DNA of 64,000 nt from Sphingomonas pituitosa NBRC 102491 (GTDB lineage Bacteria > Pseudomonadota > Alphaproteobacteria > Sphingomonadales > Sphingomonadaceae): assembly GCF_001598435.1 (NCBI RefSeq), contig NZ_BCYY01000010.1, positions 99,535 to 163,534 of the forward strand, written 5' to 3'. Shown piece after piece: positions 7,161 through 16,027 of this stretch. The first letter of the stretch is position 1; the number at the start of each line of letters is the position of its first letter. Both the position numbers and the translations under genes were made by a program. The notes under the pieces were generated by a model. It did no database searches. It worked only from the letters and a program-made list of their open reading frames with translations, and was not told where the DNA came from.

Positions 7161-9935
7161 ATGCTCGAGGTGTTCACGATCGGCGGCGGCGAGTACATCG
7201 TCAACGTCTTCAATGCGGTAGCGGCTTGGACCGGCGGTGGCGGTTACAAGTCGCTGATCAAGGTCGTGATGGTGATCGGCCTGATCTACTCGCTCATGGC
7301 TGTCGCCTTCTCGATGAACGTTCGGGCATGGCTCAACTGGTTCCTGACCGCCACAGGCATCTACCTCTGCCTCATGGTGCCGACCGTCCAAATTAAGGTT
7401 ACGGACCGGATCAACCCCTCCCTCGCGCCGGCAACGGTTGCCAACGTGCCGCTCGGGCTCGGCGTGATGGCCAGCTTCACAAGTCAGGTGGGCGACTATC
7501 TCACGCGGACGGCCGAGACGGTGTTCACGATGCCGTCCCAGCTAAACTATTCCACCAACGGCATGATTTATGGCGCGCGGCTGTTCGATGCGACGCGCAA
7601 TTTCCAGATCCGCGATGCTGAGTTCGCGACCAACCTGCAGCAGCACTTTAAGCAGTGCGTCTTCGGCGACATCATGCTGCATCACAAATCGCTCACTGAC
7701 CTTGCCAACTCAAAGGACCTTTGGGCGGATCTCGGCCCGGGTTCGGAGGCGCGCGGCCAATCCTGGCTTGAGCGCGACCCCAGCGGCGGTGGCGTAGATT
7801 CGGCGATCGTCACCTGCCAGCAGGCATATGAGATGCTTAGCGCCCGGTGGCAGCCGCTTATCGAGGCGCACGCAGGCCTTTGGGGCAAGGAAGCCTACCC
7901 TCGCCTCTCGACCGCGCTCGCAGCTCAGAAGCTTAAGGAGGACGTGCCGATCACCAACACGGCCTTTACGAACGCCAGCTCGGACTATACCGGCACGATG
8001 CGGCAGATGACGGCCATCAACGCCTTCATGCAAGCACGCGATGCGATGGCCGGTGGCACTGGATCAGCTGCGATCGACACCTTCGCGACGACACGCGCGG
8101 ACATCCAGGCCCGTAACACGTACAACTCGATCGCCTATCAGGCGATGAGCTGGGTTCCGATCCTGAATATCGTGCTGACAGTGGTGTTTTACGCCATGTT
8201 CCCGGTGATCTTCCCGCTCTTTCTGTTGCCCCAAACCGGTGTCGGGTCGCTCCGCGGCTACGCGACAGGCTTCTTCTATCTGGCATCCTGGGGGCCGCTC
8301 TACGTCATCCTCCACATGATTTGCATGACCAAGGGCGAGTACGCTGCCCAGGGCGTCGCAGAGGGCGGCGTCACGCTGAGCACCTTCGCCGGGATCGGCG
8401 CGGTGAACGCTGAGACCGCGACGATCGCCGGGTTCCTGGTGATGAGCGTGCCGTTCATGGCTGGTGCGCTCGCCAAGGGTGCCATGAGCGTCTCGACGCA
8501 GGCTACATCCATGCTCGCGCCGGCGCAGAACGCGGCCGAGGCATCCGCCCTCGAGCAGACCACAGGCAATTACGCCTACGGCAACGTCAGCTACGCCAAC
8601 TCGACTTCAAACATGCGTCAGAGCAACCAGTGGTCTGACGCGCAGACCTATAGCACGGGCGCTTTTTCCCAATCGGTCAGGGGGACCAGCGGTGTTGGCT
8701 TCACGACCTTCGCTGACGGGAACCAGGTGATAGACGCTACTCCGTCCATCAGCAGGCTGCCTTTTGCCCCTCAAGAGACCATCGCCTCGACCGCCACTCA
8801 ATCGCGTCAGGCGGCGACATCCTATCGCATTGCCGACGGGTTTGAGCAGGCTAAGCGTGATGAAGTGTCTCATCTACACGCGCTCCGGAACAGCTCCAGC
8901 ACCACACTAACCAATACCGTCGGCTTTGATTCAGCATCAGGCGTGACCAGCGGAACAAGTAACGATCTTCGGGCTCAACATAACCTGGCTGACCGTCAAA
9001 CGGTGGACGACAAGGCCTCCGTTTCTGCCGGCGGGCGCCGGGGTAAGGACCAGACTGATAGTCGCACAGACGCTGACCAAATCTCTGGAGGCGTTCGAGC
9101 CAACGTTAGCGCCGACGCGTCGCTTGGCGCAGGTGGCGGCACCGGACTGAGCGGTAAGCTTGGCGCAGGCGTCACTGGAGATGTTGGTTGGAATCGCAGT
9201 CGCGTTACGGCGAAGGGGAAAACGGATACCTCCGGTACGTATGACTCCAATGATAAAACCACATCGATCGGCAACAGCATCACCGACGAGCAGTCAGTCA
9301 CCGGCGCTTCTGGTGTGACCGACGGGACTTACAGTCGTCAGGGCCAGTTTGCCCAATCCTCTAGGTCTGATGCTCGAACCAAAGCTATCGAAGAGTCCCT
9401 TAGCAAAATTCAGGCATATTCTGAGTCCGCTCGGCACTACCGGGAGCTTGGTCGATCTCTCGAGCAAAACGTCAGCTACGCGCAATCCCACGGATTTGCC
9501 ATGTCCCAGAACCTGTCGAACGAGTTGCAGGAATTCTATAGCCAGAAAGAAGCTCACCTCGCGGGAACGAACATCCTGCCGGCGCTTCATGCAACAAACC
9601 TCAGTGCAGCTCAGGAGCAGGCGCGAAACGCGGTTGTTCAAGAGTTCCTTTCCTCTCGAAGCAACCGGGTTGAGTCTGAACTTCAATCGGCCCTGAATGA
9701 CCCCGCCCTAAAGGGTATTGATCTTCCAACACCGGGCAACGCCGGCGACATCTCTAAACTTTACCATGGCGGCGGTGTCGGGGGCGCAGCTCCGGTCTCG
9801 TCCCCGTCCGTAGGACAGCCAAATACGGCAATCGTGGACGAGGGCGCCCGTCTGCTTGGAGAGAAGCACCGCCGTGCATTAGCCGCGAAGGAGGATATCG
9901 CCAGCGGACGCCCGAACGGGCGGCCTACGGACTAA
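7161..9935 (+). CDS. traG: Conjugal transfer mating-pair stabilisation protein TraG
   Basis: A 924-residue inner-membrane protein of the F-type transfer apparatus. The N-terminal third has the TraG_N pattern: MLEVFTIGGGEYI at the start, then membrane segments near residues 30-75 and again at about 330-450 (WVPILNIVLTVVFYAMFPVIF and following). The C-terminal half is long, Ser/Gly/Thr-rich and periplasmic in type, as in F TraG, where it acts in mating-pair stabilisation. It starts 16 bases after traH with a GGAAGG site. Its last four bases overlap the end of the opposing gene at 9932. Confidence 0.9.
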   Translation: MLEVFTIGGGEYIVNVFNAVAAWTGGGGYKSLIKVVMVIGLIYSLMAVAFSMNVRAWLNWFLTATGIYLCLMVPTVQIKVTDRINPSLAPATVANVPLGLGVMASFTSQVGDYLTRTAETVFTMPSQLNYSTNGMIYGARLFDATRNFQIRDAEFATNLQQHFKQCVFGDIMLHHKSLTDLANSKDLWADLGPGSEARGQSWLERDPSGGGVDSAIVTCQQAYEMLSARWQPLIEAHAGLWGKEAYPRLSTALAAQKLKEDVPITNTAFTNASSDYTGTMRQMTAINAFMQARDAMAGGTGSAAIDTFATTRADIQARNTYNSIAYQAMSWVPILNIVLTVVFYAMFPVIFPLFLLPQTGVGSLRGYATGFFYLASWGPLYVILHMICMTKGEYAAQGVAEGGVTLSTFAGIGAVNAETATIAGFLVMSVPFMAGALAKGAMSVSTQATSMLAPAQNAAEASALEQTTGNYAYGNVSYANSTSNMRQSNQWSDAQTYSTGAFSQSVRGTSGVGFTTFADGNQVIDATPSISRLPFAPQETIASTATQSRQAATSYRIADGFEQAKRDEVSHLHALRNSSSTTLTNTVGFDSASGVTSGTSNDLRAQHNLADRQTVDDKASVSAGGRRGKDQTDSRTDADQISGGVRANVSADASLGAGGGTGLSGKLGAGVTGDVGWNRSRVTAKGKTDTSGTYDSNDKTTSIGNSITDEQSVTGASGVTDGTYSRQGQFAQSSRSDARTKAIEESLSKIQAYSESARHYRELGRSLEQNVSYAQSHGFAMSQNLSNELQEFYSQKEAHLAGTNILPALHATNLSAAQEQARNAVVQEFLSSRSNRVESELQSALNDPALKGIDLPTPGNAGDISKLYHGGGVGGAAPVSSPSVGQPNTAIVDEGARLLGEKHRRALAAKEDIASGRPNGRPTD

Positions 9936-10243
9936 TTCTGAAGCAGTGGGAGGGCCCCGAGGATGCCGATGGTCAACAGGAGAATTACCACTGGAATCGC
10001 CACCAAGCAGAAGGTGCGCCAGCCCACCTGCTTTGTCGGCGGTTCGGATCTGCTCTTATCCTCCCGCATCCACCCGTTGATGTCGGCTTGCCAGAATGGC
10101 AGGCCGCCAGCGGAAGGATCCGGATTCCAATGGATTGGCTGCTTTGGATCAATGCGCATTTTCGTCTCCGGATTCCATTTCTCATGAAGCTTCCGAAAAC
10201 GCAACGTGCGGATCATAAACCGGTTCTTAGGCGGCTCTGACAA
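9932..10243 (-). CDS. Small C-terminally anchored membrane protein
   Basis: I do not recognise a family. The 103 residues have a hydrophilic Trp/Pro-rich N-terminal part (IHWNPDPSAGGLPFWQADINGWM) and one strong C-terminal membrane segment (FCLVAIPVVILLLTIGILGALPLL), so it would be tail-anchored. It converges on traG with a four-base overlap of stops and is divergent from the next gene. Alternative starts exist at Met9 and further in. Confidence 0.55.
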   Translation of the reverse strand: MSEPPKNRFMIRTLRFRKLHEKWNPETKMRIDPKQPIHWNPDPSAGGLPFWQADINGWMREDKSRSEPPTKQVGWRTFCLVAIPVVILLLTIGILGALPLLQN

Positions 10244-10551
10244 TGGTCCATTTCTCTACCACGACGTCTTCACATCCCGGGTCTCTGGTCCACAGTGCCA
10301 TCGCCGGCTTCTCGTGGTTTCTTGTAATTTGCCTAGGGCTTTTGCCCATAGCGGACCACCTGCTCGGCCGATCGTCGTCGTTGTACCTGCCTGGGTGCAT
10401 CACGTTTTTCGTGGCCGTAGCTTCTGCCGGAGTGCTTCGAAAGCGACACCCCTGGGTGAAGCTCGTCCTGCACATTTATGGTCAAATCATGATTTGGCTG
10501 TCTATCAGCTGCATTGCGATCGCTGCGGTGCTGTTCGTAGCCCGGAGCTAA
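10243..10551 (+). CDS. Small multi-span membrane protein
   Basis: A 102-residue protein with three likely membrane segments (about residues 17-38, 47-65 and 72-98) and no recognisable motif. Its start codon abuts the divergent gene at 9932-10243, so promoter elements of each must lie inside the other gene. Function unknown. Confidence 0.5.
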   Translation: MVHFSTTTSSHPGSLVHSAIAGFSWFLVICLGLLPIADHLLGRSSSLYLPGCITFFVAVASAGVLRKRHPWVKLVLHIYGQIMIWLSISCIAIAAVLFVARS

Positions 10552-10554
10552 GTC

Positions 10555-10737
10555 ATGTCGTTTTCGCAAATCCGCGGCAAGTGTTCTCCTGAGCAGCCTT
10601 GGGGCAACCATCTCGATCTCCGTCACGGAGAACCGTGCGCTCGCTGCGGGTGGATGGTCCCGGCTGAACCCATCTCTCGAGAGATCCAGCTCACCCTTCC
10701 TTTACATTTTCAGGTGAAAACAACGAACATGGAGTGA
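10555..10737 (+). CDS. Small Cys-containing hypothetical protein
   Basis: A 60-residue frame starting three bases after the previous stop, so probably co-translated. It holds a short GEPCARCGW motif that could bind a metal. There is no family assignment, and it could be a chance frame. Confidence 0.35.
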   Translation: MSFSQIRGKCSPEQPWGNHLDLRHGEPCARCGWMVPAEPISREIQLTLPLHFQVKTTNME

Positions 10738-10803
10738 TCAGGTATAGAACAGCCGCGGTACAAAATGCTTGGAATTCGGCTCGGTTGGATTCATAGAATT
10801 GCG

Positions 10804-11232
10804 ATGCCGATCCGACCCGAAAACCGCTGGCTGTATCCCATTGATTGGCCCGAACTCTCTAAGCTGGTCAGATTCGGCCGAGCCCGTTCGCGCTGCGAGC
10901 ACTGCTTGCGCCCTCACCTTGCCTGTGTGTCCCATCTCGGAGACGGGCGCTGGTATGACGAGCGGGCTCTTGTGTGGCGCAGCGGTTCGGGGCGCCCGAT
11001 CGCGGCCCCTGAGGCAATAGAGCTTCCCAAGTGTGAGCGCACCCGCGTGGTTTTAGCTTGTGCACACCTCGATCACGACCCGACCAATAACAAACTGTCC
11101 AACCTGGCTGCGCTTTGCCAGCGCTGCCACATGATTCATGATGCCCGGGAGCACCGGCGGCAGCGGATAGCCAATGCCCGCCGCCGCCGTGCATGCAGAG
11201 ATCTTTTTCAGAACGAAGGATTTGCTCTCTAG
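10804..11232 (+). CDS. HNH-type nuclease-like protein
   Basis: 142 residues from the ATG at 10804 (MPIRPENRWLYPIDW), preferred over an ATG 13 codons upstream because related plasmid proteins begin with MPIRPEN. Two zinc-binding pairs (CEHC near the N-terminus, CQRCHM near the C-terminus) frame an AHLDHDPTNNKLSNL segment, the typical HNH His-x-Asn core. HNH proteins of this kind may be nucleases; the target here is unknown. Confidence 0.72.
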   Translation: MPIRPENRWLYPIDWPELSKLVRFGRARSRCEHCLRPHLACVSHLGDGRWYDERALVWRSGSGRPIAAPEAIELPKCERTRVVLACAHLDHDPTNNKLSNLAALCQRCHMIHDAREHRRQRIANARRRRACRDLFQNEGFAL

Positions 11233-11271
11233 ATCATGCTCGCTGACCGCTTCGTCTGACGGTGTCTAGCG

Positions 11272-11610
11272 TTACTTAGGCGCATTCGCTTGCCGCCGCT
11301 CTTCCGCCTCAGCGAAGTCGAGCAGCCGTGTCATCGCATCGCCCTTCGATAGCCGATGACGGTACGCGAAATCCTCGAAACGCTGCCGATCCTCAGGCCG
11401 TGCCCGCACATGAACCGCGTCAGTGAACGTAGCTTGCCTCGTTCGGGGAGCTCGGCGGGTCGTCTCTGCCGCCTTTTCAGACCTGAAGCCAAGCCCCTCC
11501 CCTGCTGATTTTGCCGCTGCGAGCTGCTGAGGGGTTGGCATCGGAGGGTCCAGGTCGTCGGCGAAGCTTGGGATGCTCCGCCGGGAGGTTCCTCCTGGCT
11601 TCTCCGTCAT
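11272..11610 (-). CDS. Small RHH-like partner of ParA
   Basis: A 112-residue protein whose start overlaps the parA stop by four bases (ATGA), so the two are translationally coupled. A basic, Pro/Ser-rich N-terminal tail precedes a segment compatible with a ribbon-helix-helix fold (TFTDAVHVRARPEDRQRFED, then a helical KGDAMTRLLDFAEAEE). In type Ib partition loci such a protein binds the centromere and represses the operon. The assignment rests on size, position and the strand-helix-helix pattern, not on a diagnostic motif. Confidence 0.65.
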   Translation of the reverse strand: MTEKPGGTSRRSIPSFADDLDPPMPTPQQLAAAKSAGEGLGFRSEKAAETTRRAPRTRQATFTDAVHVRARPEDRQRFEDFAYRHRLSKGDAMTRLLDFAEAEERRQANAPK

Positions 11611-12287
11611 GCCTGCACGCCTTCCTTAAGCAGAGTGATCACATCGTCAGCAAAAGCGGTAGCGTTCTCACGCGCACTCTCCAGTGAACCAACATCAGCC
11701 GACGTCATTTCCGCGAGTGTGCCACCCATGCTGAAGAGACCGCGAAAGGCACCGCGCTCCGCAAGAGCGGTTGGAATCATCGGTATGCCAGCTTCCTTTA
11801 GGTTGGCGACGACAGCTTTTAGGTCGCGCGGCCACAGGCGCTTCGATGCAGGCGCGCGGGTGAGGACAGCGGCGAAGGGAAGCGCGCGCTCCCTAGCGGT
11901 GCCGGCATTTCGTACAACTTTGAAGGCGCGCGCCGCCTCTACAGCGTCCAGCTCAGAGCCTTGAATGGGAATAAGTGCTAGGTTCGACATCATGAGGGCG
12001 TTCGTGGCGCGCGCGCTTGCTTTCCCTTCCAGGTCTACGATCACGTAGTCGGCACGTTTACGTGCCTCGTCGATCGTCCCGATGATTTCGTCCTCATCCA
12101 CTTCCGGAATCACCTCGATATTGCTGGGCCTGCCCTCTTTCCCTGCCCACCTCGCCAGAGGGAAGTTCGGGTCAGCGTCGATCATCACAACACTGCGGCC
12201 GCTTGACGCCAATTCGGCGGCTAGGATCAACGCGGTTGTTGTTTTCCCCACCCCACCCTTGGGGGATAGCATCGTGATCACGGGCAT
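11607..12287 (-). CDS. parA: ParA-family partition ATPase
   Basis: 226 residues from the ATG at 12287 (MPVITMLSPKGGVGKTT). I chose this start because GGAG lies seven bases upstream and the open frame beyond it has no ParA homology. The deviant Walker A motif KGGVGKTT, the switch-type DADPNFPLARW and VIVDLEGK are all present. The short length without an N-terminal HTH indicates the type Ib subclass (ParF-like), which uses a small RHH partner and a centromere upstream of the operon. That is the arrangement here: the RHH-like gene follows and a palindrome array lies upstream. Confidence 0.88.
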   Translation of the reverse strand: MPVITMLSPKGGVGKTTTALILAAELASSGRSVVMIDADPNFPLARWAGKEGRPSNIEVIPEVDEDEIIGTIDEARKRADYVIVDLEGKASARATNALMMSNLALIPIQGSELDAVEAARAFKVVRNAGTARERALPFAAVLTRAPASKRLWPRDLKAVVANLKEAGIPMIPTALAERGAFRGLFSMGGTLAEMTSADVGSLESARENATAFADDVITLLKEGVQA

Positions 12288-12327
12288 TTGCCACTCCAAC
12301 GAACGTAGTTTTGAACCGTGCACTTGC

Positions 12328-12811
12328 GGAACATGTGATCGTTGTAGCCGCGGTTCACATGCGCGACAAGTGGGCACGTGCCACACGGCGGACGTGCGTC
12401 ACGTGTGGAACATGATCACATGTTCACGGAGTGGCCTTTGCTCACATGCTCACTTGCGCACAACGTGTGCATGATCACTGGTGCACTCACGCTCCTGCAT
12501 CCCGTGTGCACATGCTCACTTAGGTGCGAGGGTTAAACCTCTGCATAGGGCATCAGTTTGAATCGGCAGTAGCAGGACGCGTGAACATGTGCGCAGAGTG
12601 AACATGTGTGCAGAGTGCACATGTGCCTCATCCTCGCCTGTCCGCGTCCCACATATCGGCTGTCCCTTACTCGTAGCAGGTGACACAGCAAATGTTGGCC
12701 TGGCGGGCCTGTGCCGCTGGGCACCTAGCAGCGAGCTCGGGCCGTTAGCCGAAAAATGGAGTCCCATCCACATGTGAGCATGTCGCACATGTTCACCCGG
12801 TGAACATGTGC
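12328..12811. repeat. CACATG/CATGTG palindrome array, probable parA centromere/operator
   Basis: About eleven CACATG or CATGTG cores, many extended to GTGAACATGTGC, are packed into 480 bases upstream of parA. They include three tandem 17-base units at 12581-12629 (GTGAACATGTGCGCAGA and variants) and a perfect 13-base inverted repeat around one central C at 12785-12811. A further inverted pair (GAACATG...CATGTTC) lies at 12408-12425. No gene fits the stretch. By position it is most likely the partition centromere and operator; iterons of a replication origin are the alternative, but no rep gene is in view. Confidence 0.75.
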
Positions 12812-13195
12812 GTAAGGCGAACCGGGACTTAGCGCCCACCCCATGAACACATCGTCGCGCTTAGCCGGGCTGGCGGCGGATTCAGTGCGACTGGGTACAG
12901 CCGGCGATCGCGCGATTGAAGCGACGAGCGCTGGCTGTGCCCGGTGGAATCCGCGATCCCCTGCTAGTTGGGATAGTCTACGAACTAAGGCGAGGTAGCT
13001 GCCCGCTCGATTGCACAGGACGATCGTCCAGAGAGACCGCGCGGGTTTCTCAAAGGCCCCCGGCATGAGATTGCGAATGGGAGAAAGACGGCGGGGAAGG
13101 GGACGCAAGTTTCGAGAGGCAGGTGGCGACAGCTGCCATTCTCGAAAAGGAACGTGTGGTGAGCAAAAAGACCTAACGCGAGCGCCACATATGCG
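12812..13195. other. Gene-free interval left of the metal island
   Basis: No convincing coding frame. It holds one half (13137-13155) of a 19-base inverted repeat whose partner is at 13939-13957, and it ends with the 7-base ATATGCG (13189-13195) that recurs just outside the right end of the metal island. Otherwise I see nothing definable in it. Confidence 0.5.
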
Positions 13196-13244
13196 TGTAG
13201 ATATCAGCGCTAATTGGCACGGTTCTGTCAGGGGTAAATGTCAC
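13196..13244 (+). repeat. Left terminal inverted repeat of the metal island
   Basis: The first 27 bases are identical to the inverted right copy, followed by a one-base indel and a further 20 bases with four mismatches. Two direct units can be seen: TATCAGCGCTAATTGGCAC and TGTCAGGGGTAAATGTCAC. The stop codon of the adjacent recombinase lies in its last bases. Confidence 0.75.
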
Positions 13245-13819
13245 CCTACATCCGCTTCGTCTGCCCTCTCACTCGCAGGAAAATGACGGTAAAAGGTTGA
13301 GAGGCCGACTTGTAGCACCTTCGCGACCTTGGCGGGCTTGTCTCCCGCCGCCAGGAGCTTGCGTGCCGTATCTACCTTGTCCGGCGTCAGCGCCGATTTC
13401 CGGCCACTACCGATACCACCCTTCTTCCGAGCCGCAGCCAAACCGGCGATCGTCCGCTCCTTTATCAACTCGCGCTCCATTTCGGCTACGGAGGCGAGAA
13501 TATGGAACAGTAGCCGTCCCGAGGCCGTGGACGTGTCGAAACCGTCTGTGAGTGATCGAAAGTCGATCTTCCGTGCCGACAGGTCCGCAGCCAGCGTAAT
13601 AAGGCCCTGGATCGAGCGGCCGAGGCGGTCGAGTTTCCAGACTACGATGCAATCGCCGGCACGCGCGAAGCGCAGGGCTTCCATCAGCCCCGGCCGATCA
13701 GCTTTCGCACCACTCGCCTTATCGGTGAACAGCTTTTCGCACCCGGCTTTGTTCAGGGCGTCGGTTTGCAGCGCCAAGTCCTGATCGGCCGTTGAAACGC
13801 GCGCATAGCCAATCAGCAT
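13241..13819 (-). CDS. Serine recombinase (resolvase/invertase family), left copy
   Basis: 192 residues from the ATG at 13819 (MLIGYARVSTADQDLALQ); the longer upstream frame reads into non-conserved sequence. The catalytic Ser is in ARVST, the family motifs VVWKLDRLGRS and EMERELIKERT follow, and a C-terminal helix-turn-helix ends LSTFYRHFPAS. It is a clear paralogue of the recombinase at 28813-29388. It lies just inside the left end of the metal element, its stop overlapping the terminal repeat. Its upstream region (13820-13957) holds TTCCCGAAAAGGAACGT-like dyad halves that could be its own res. Confidence 0.9.
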   Translation of the reverse strand: MLIGYARVSTADQDLALQTDALNKAGCEKLFTDKASGAKADRPGLMEALRFARAGDCIVVWKLDRLGRSIQGLITLAADLSARKIDFRSLTDGFDTSTASGRLLFHILASVAEMERELIKERTIAGLAAARKKGGIGSGRKSALTPDKVDTARKLLAAGDKPAKVAKVLQVGLSTFYRHFPASERADEADVG

Positions 13820-13938
13820 CTTTCCCGTTTTCCCATCGAAATTGGCAATTTCGAGAATCTTAAATCGGGAACAGATTTTGGGAAAGCGAAACCCACAGGC
13901 GTCCGTCAGCGCGATCGAGGCGGCGAGATTCCCGCCAG

Positions 13939-13957
13939 ACGTTCCTTTTCGGGAATG
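13939..13957. repeat. 19-base inverted repeat partner (ACGTTCCTTTTCGGGAATG)
   Basis: This matches the reverse complement of 13137-13155 with one mismatch. The pair brackets the left recombinase gene and the left terminal repeat. The location upstream of a serine recombinase gene suggests recombinase-binding half-sites. Confidence 0.5.
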
Positions 13958-13968
13958 AGCAAATACGC

Positions 13969-13999
13969 TTGACCCTGTAGCTGCTACAGACCTTATGGA
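13969..13999 (+). promoter_or_regulatory. MerR-type promoter of the TonB receptor gene
   Basis: A -35 TTGACC (13969-13974) and a -10 TATGGA (13994-13999) are separated by a 19-base spacer that carries the dyad CTGTAG-CTG-CTACAG. It is nearly identical to the operator at 16676-16706 beside the MerR-family gene, so that regulator is the likely controller. Confidence 0.82.
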
Positions 14000-14050
14000 A
14001 TGACCCGAACGCATCCATAGGCGGTGCGCAGTTCGGGAATAGCAGTTGCA

Positions 14051-16027
14051 ATGAAGATACATGCCCGCAGGCTTGTCGCGTCAACAGCCTTTACGATCGC
14101 GGCATCCTTGTTCGCTGCTATGCCCGCCTTCGCACAAGATCACCCTGCCAGTGAGGAACCAGAGGAGGGTGAGGATATCGTTGTGCAGGCGACGCGGACG
14201 GGTCGCCGCGTGCAGGACGAACCAATTCGTGTCGAGGCGCTGGACCGGGAGGAAATCGAGGAAAAAATCCTCATGTCGCCCGGCAACATCGCCATGCTGG
14301 TAAACGAGACGCCGGGTGTGCGGGTACAGGTAACGTCACCGGCTACCGGCGCATCCAACGTCCGCGTGCAGGGGCTCAAGGGTCGCTACACGCAAATCCT
14401 TGCTGACGGCCTGCCACTCTATGGCGGACAGACGCCCTCGATCGGCCTGCTGCAAATTACGCCTACCGATCTTGGACAGGTCGAAATCATCAAGGGTGCG
14501 GCGTCGGCGCTCTATGGCCCCTCGGCGCTCGGCGGCGTCATCAACCTCGTGTCGCGTCGGCCCGCAACTGAACAACAGGGCGAACTCCTGTTGAACGCGA
14601 CAAGCCGGGGCGGACAGGACGTGACCGCCTACAATTCAGCGCCGCTCACCGACGATCTGAGCTACTCGCTTACGGGTGGTTTCAGCCGGCAGGACCGGCA
14701 GGACGTGGATGGTGACGGCTGGGCGAACATACCCGGCTATCGTCGCTGGACCGTTCGCCCCCGGCTGTTCTGGGATGGTGCGAACGGGGCCAAAGCGTTC
14801 CTGACGGTCGGCGCGATGACCGAACAGCGCAACGGCGGAACACTGCCGGGGCGGGTAGTGCCCGATGACACGGCATTTCCTCAGAATCAGCGCAGCCGTC
14901 GCCTCGATGCCGGGTTAAACGCTCAAACCCCGATTGAGGGGCTGGGCACGCTGTACCTCCGCGCGTCGGGCGTCACCCAGTCGCATCTTCACCGTTTCGG
15001 CAACGTCGTGGAGAATGATCGTCACCGCACGCTGTTGACCGAAACATCGCTAGGCGGCGGTACGGGTGCGACCACATGGCTTGCCGGTGCAGCCTATCAG
15101 GTGGACACCTACCGCTCTCGCACCTTTCCCGCGTTTGACTACACCTACCGGGTGCCGGCGCTGTTCGCGCAACTGGAGCAAAAGCTGTTGCCGGACCTGA
15201 CGCTTGCGGGAAGCGCGCGCTGGGACGATCATAGCGAATATGGCTCCCGGCTAAGCCCGCGTGTGTCGATGCTGTTCAAGCCGGGACCGTGGACGGTGCG
15301 GGCGTCACTCGGCCGGGGCTTCTACGCGCCCACGCCGTTCGTTGAGGAAATCGAGGCGGCCGGACTGTCTCGGCTTGATCCGCTGCGTGGGCTTCGTGCC
15401 GAGACGGCGGACAGCGCGTCGATCGACTTCGGCTATGCGCGAGGCCCTGTTGAGGCGAGCCTGACGCTGTTCGGCTCGAACATCGACCATGCCGTGCAAC
15501 TTCGCGATATTGCCGCTGATCGGGTCGCGCTTGCCAACGCCGATGGCGTAACCCGCACGCGGGGAGCCGAACTGCTGCTGCGCTATCATTTAAAGGCGAT
15601 CACTTTCACGGGCAGCTACGTCCACACCGATGCGACGGAGCCGAACCCGGACGCCTTAGGACGCCGCGCTGTGCCACTGACCCCGCGTGATACCGCTGGC
15701 CTGACGGCTGTTTGGGAAAAGCGCGGCCGGGGTCGGCTCGGTCTGGAAGCCTATTACACGGGCCGGCAGGGTTTGGAGGACAACCCCTACCGATCGCGGA
15801 GCCGGCCTTATGTCGAGCTGGGCGCGATGGGGGAGCTTGTGCTGGGATCGGTCAGCCTGTTCGTCAACGCGGAGAACCTGCTGAACGTCCGCCAGACCCG
15901 CTATAACCCGCTGCTGCTGCCATCCCGCGCGCCGGATGGCGCGTGGACTGTGGATCAATGGGCTTCGCTGGAAGGCCGCACGATCAACGGGGGCGTGCGC
16001 TTCCGGTTCAGCGCTGGTGCCGATTGA
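14051..16027 (+). CDS. TonB-dependent outer-membrane receptor
   Basis: 658 residues from the ATG at 14051 (MKIHARRLVASTAFTIAASLF), which gives a clean signal peptide ending near AMPAFAQ. A TonB-box-like DIVVQATR precedes the plug domain (GVRVQVTSPATGASNVRVQGLKG, VEIIKGAASALYGPSALGG), and a 22-strand-type barrel ends in the C-terminal INGGVRFRFSAG. Such proteins import chelated metals or cofactors using TonB energy. The substrate is not evident. The MerR-type promoter and the adjacent CDF efflux gene suggest a metal-related role. Its last 73 bases overlap the convergent CDF gene. Confidence 0.9.
   Translation: MKIHARRLVASTAFTIAASLFAAMPAFAQDHPASEEPEEGEDIVVQATRTGRRVQDEPIRVEALDREEIEEKILMSPGNIAMLVNETPGVRVQVTSPATGASNVRVQGLKGRYTQILADGLPLYGGQTPSIGLLQITPTDLGQVEIIKGAASALYGPSALGGVINLVSRRPATEQQGELLLNATSRGGQDVTAYNSAPLTDDLSYSLTGGFSRQDRQDVDGDGWANIPGYRRWTVRPRLFWDGANGAKAFLTVGAMTEQRNGGTLPGRVVPDDTAFPQNQRSRRLDAGLNAQTPIEGLGTLYLRASGVTQSHLHRFGNVVENDRHRTLLTETSLGGGTGATTWLAGAAYQVDTYRSRTFPAFDYTYRVPALFAQLEQKLLPDLTLAGSARWDDHSEYGSRLSPRVSMLFKPGPWTVRASLGRGFYAPTPFVEEIEAAGLSRLDPLRGLRAETADSASIDFGYARGPVEASLTLFGSNIDHAVQLRDIAADRVALANADGVTRTRGAELLLRYHLKAITFTGSYVHTDATEPNPDALGRRAVPLTPRDTAGLTAVWEKRGRGRLGLEAYYTGRQGLEDNPYRSRSRPYVELGAMGELVLGSVSLFVNAENLLNVRQTRYNPLLLPSRAPDGAWTVDQWASLEGRTINGGVRFRFSAGAD

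Noticed and set aside
12328..12811. Replication iterons
   Set aside because: The repeats could be iterons, but no rep gene lies nearby and the position upstream of parA fits a partition centromere better. Kept as an alternative only.
13011..13286. 91-codon plus-strand frame in the interval left of the metal island
   Set aside because: It crosses the terminal repeat and the recombinase stop region, has no ribosome site and no protein-like pattern.
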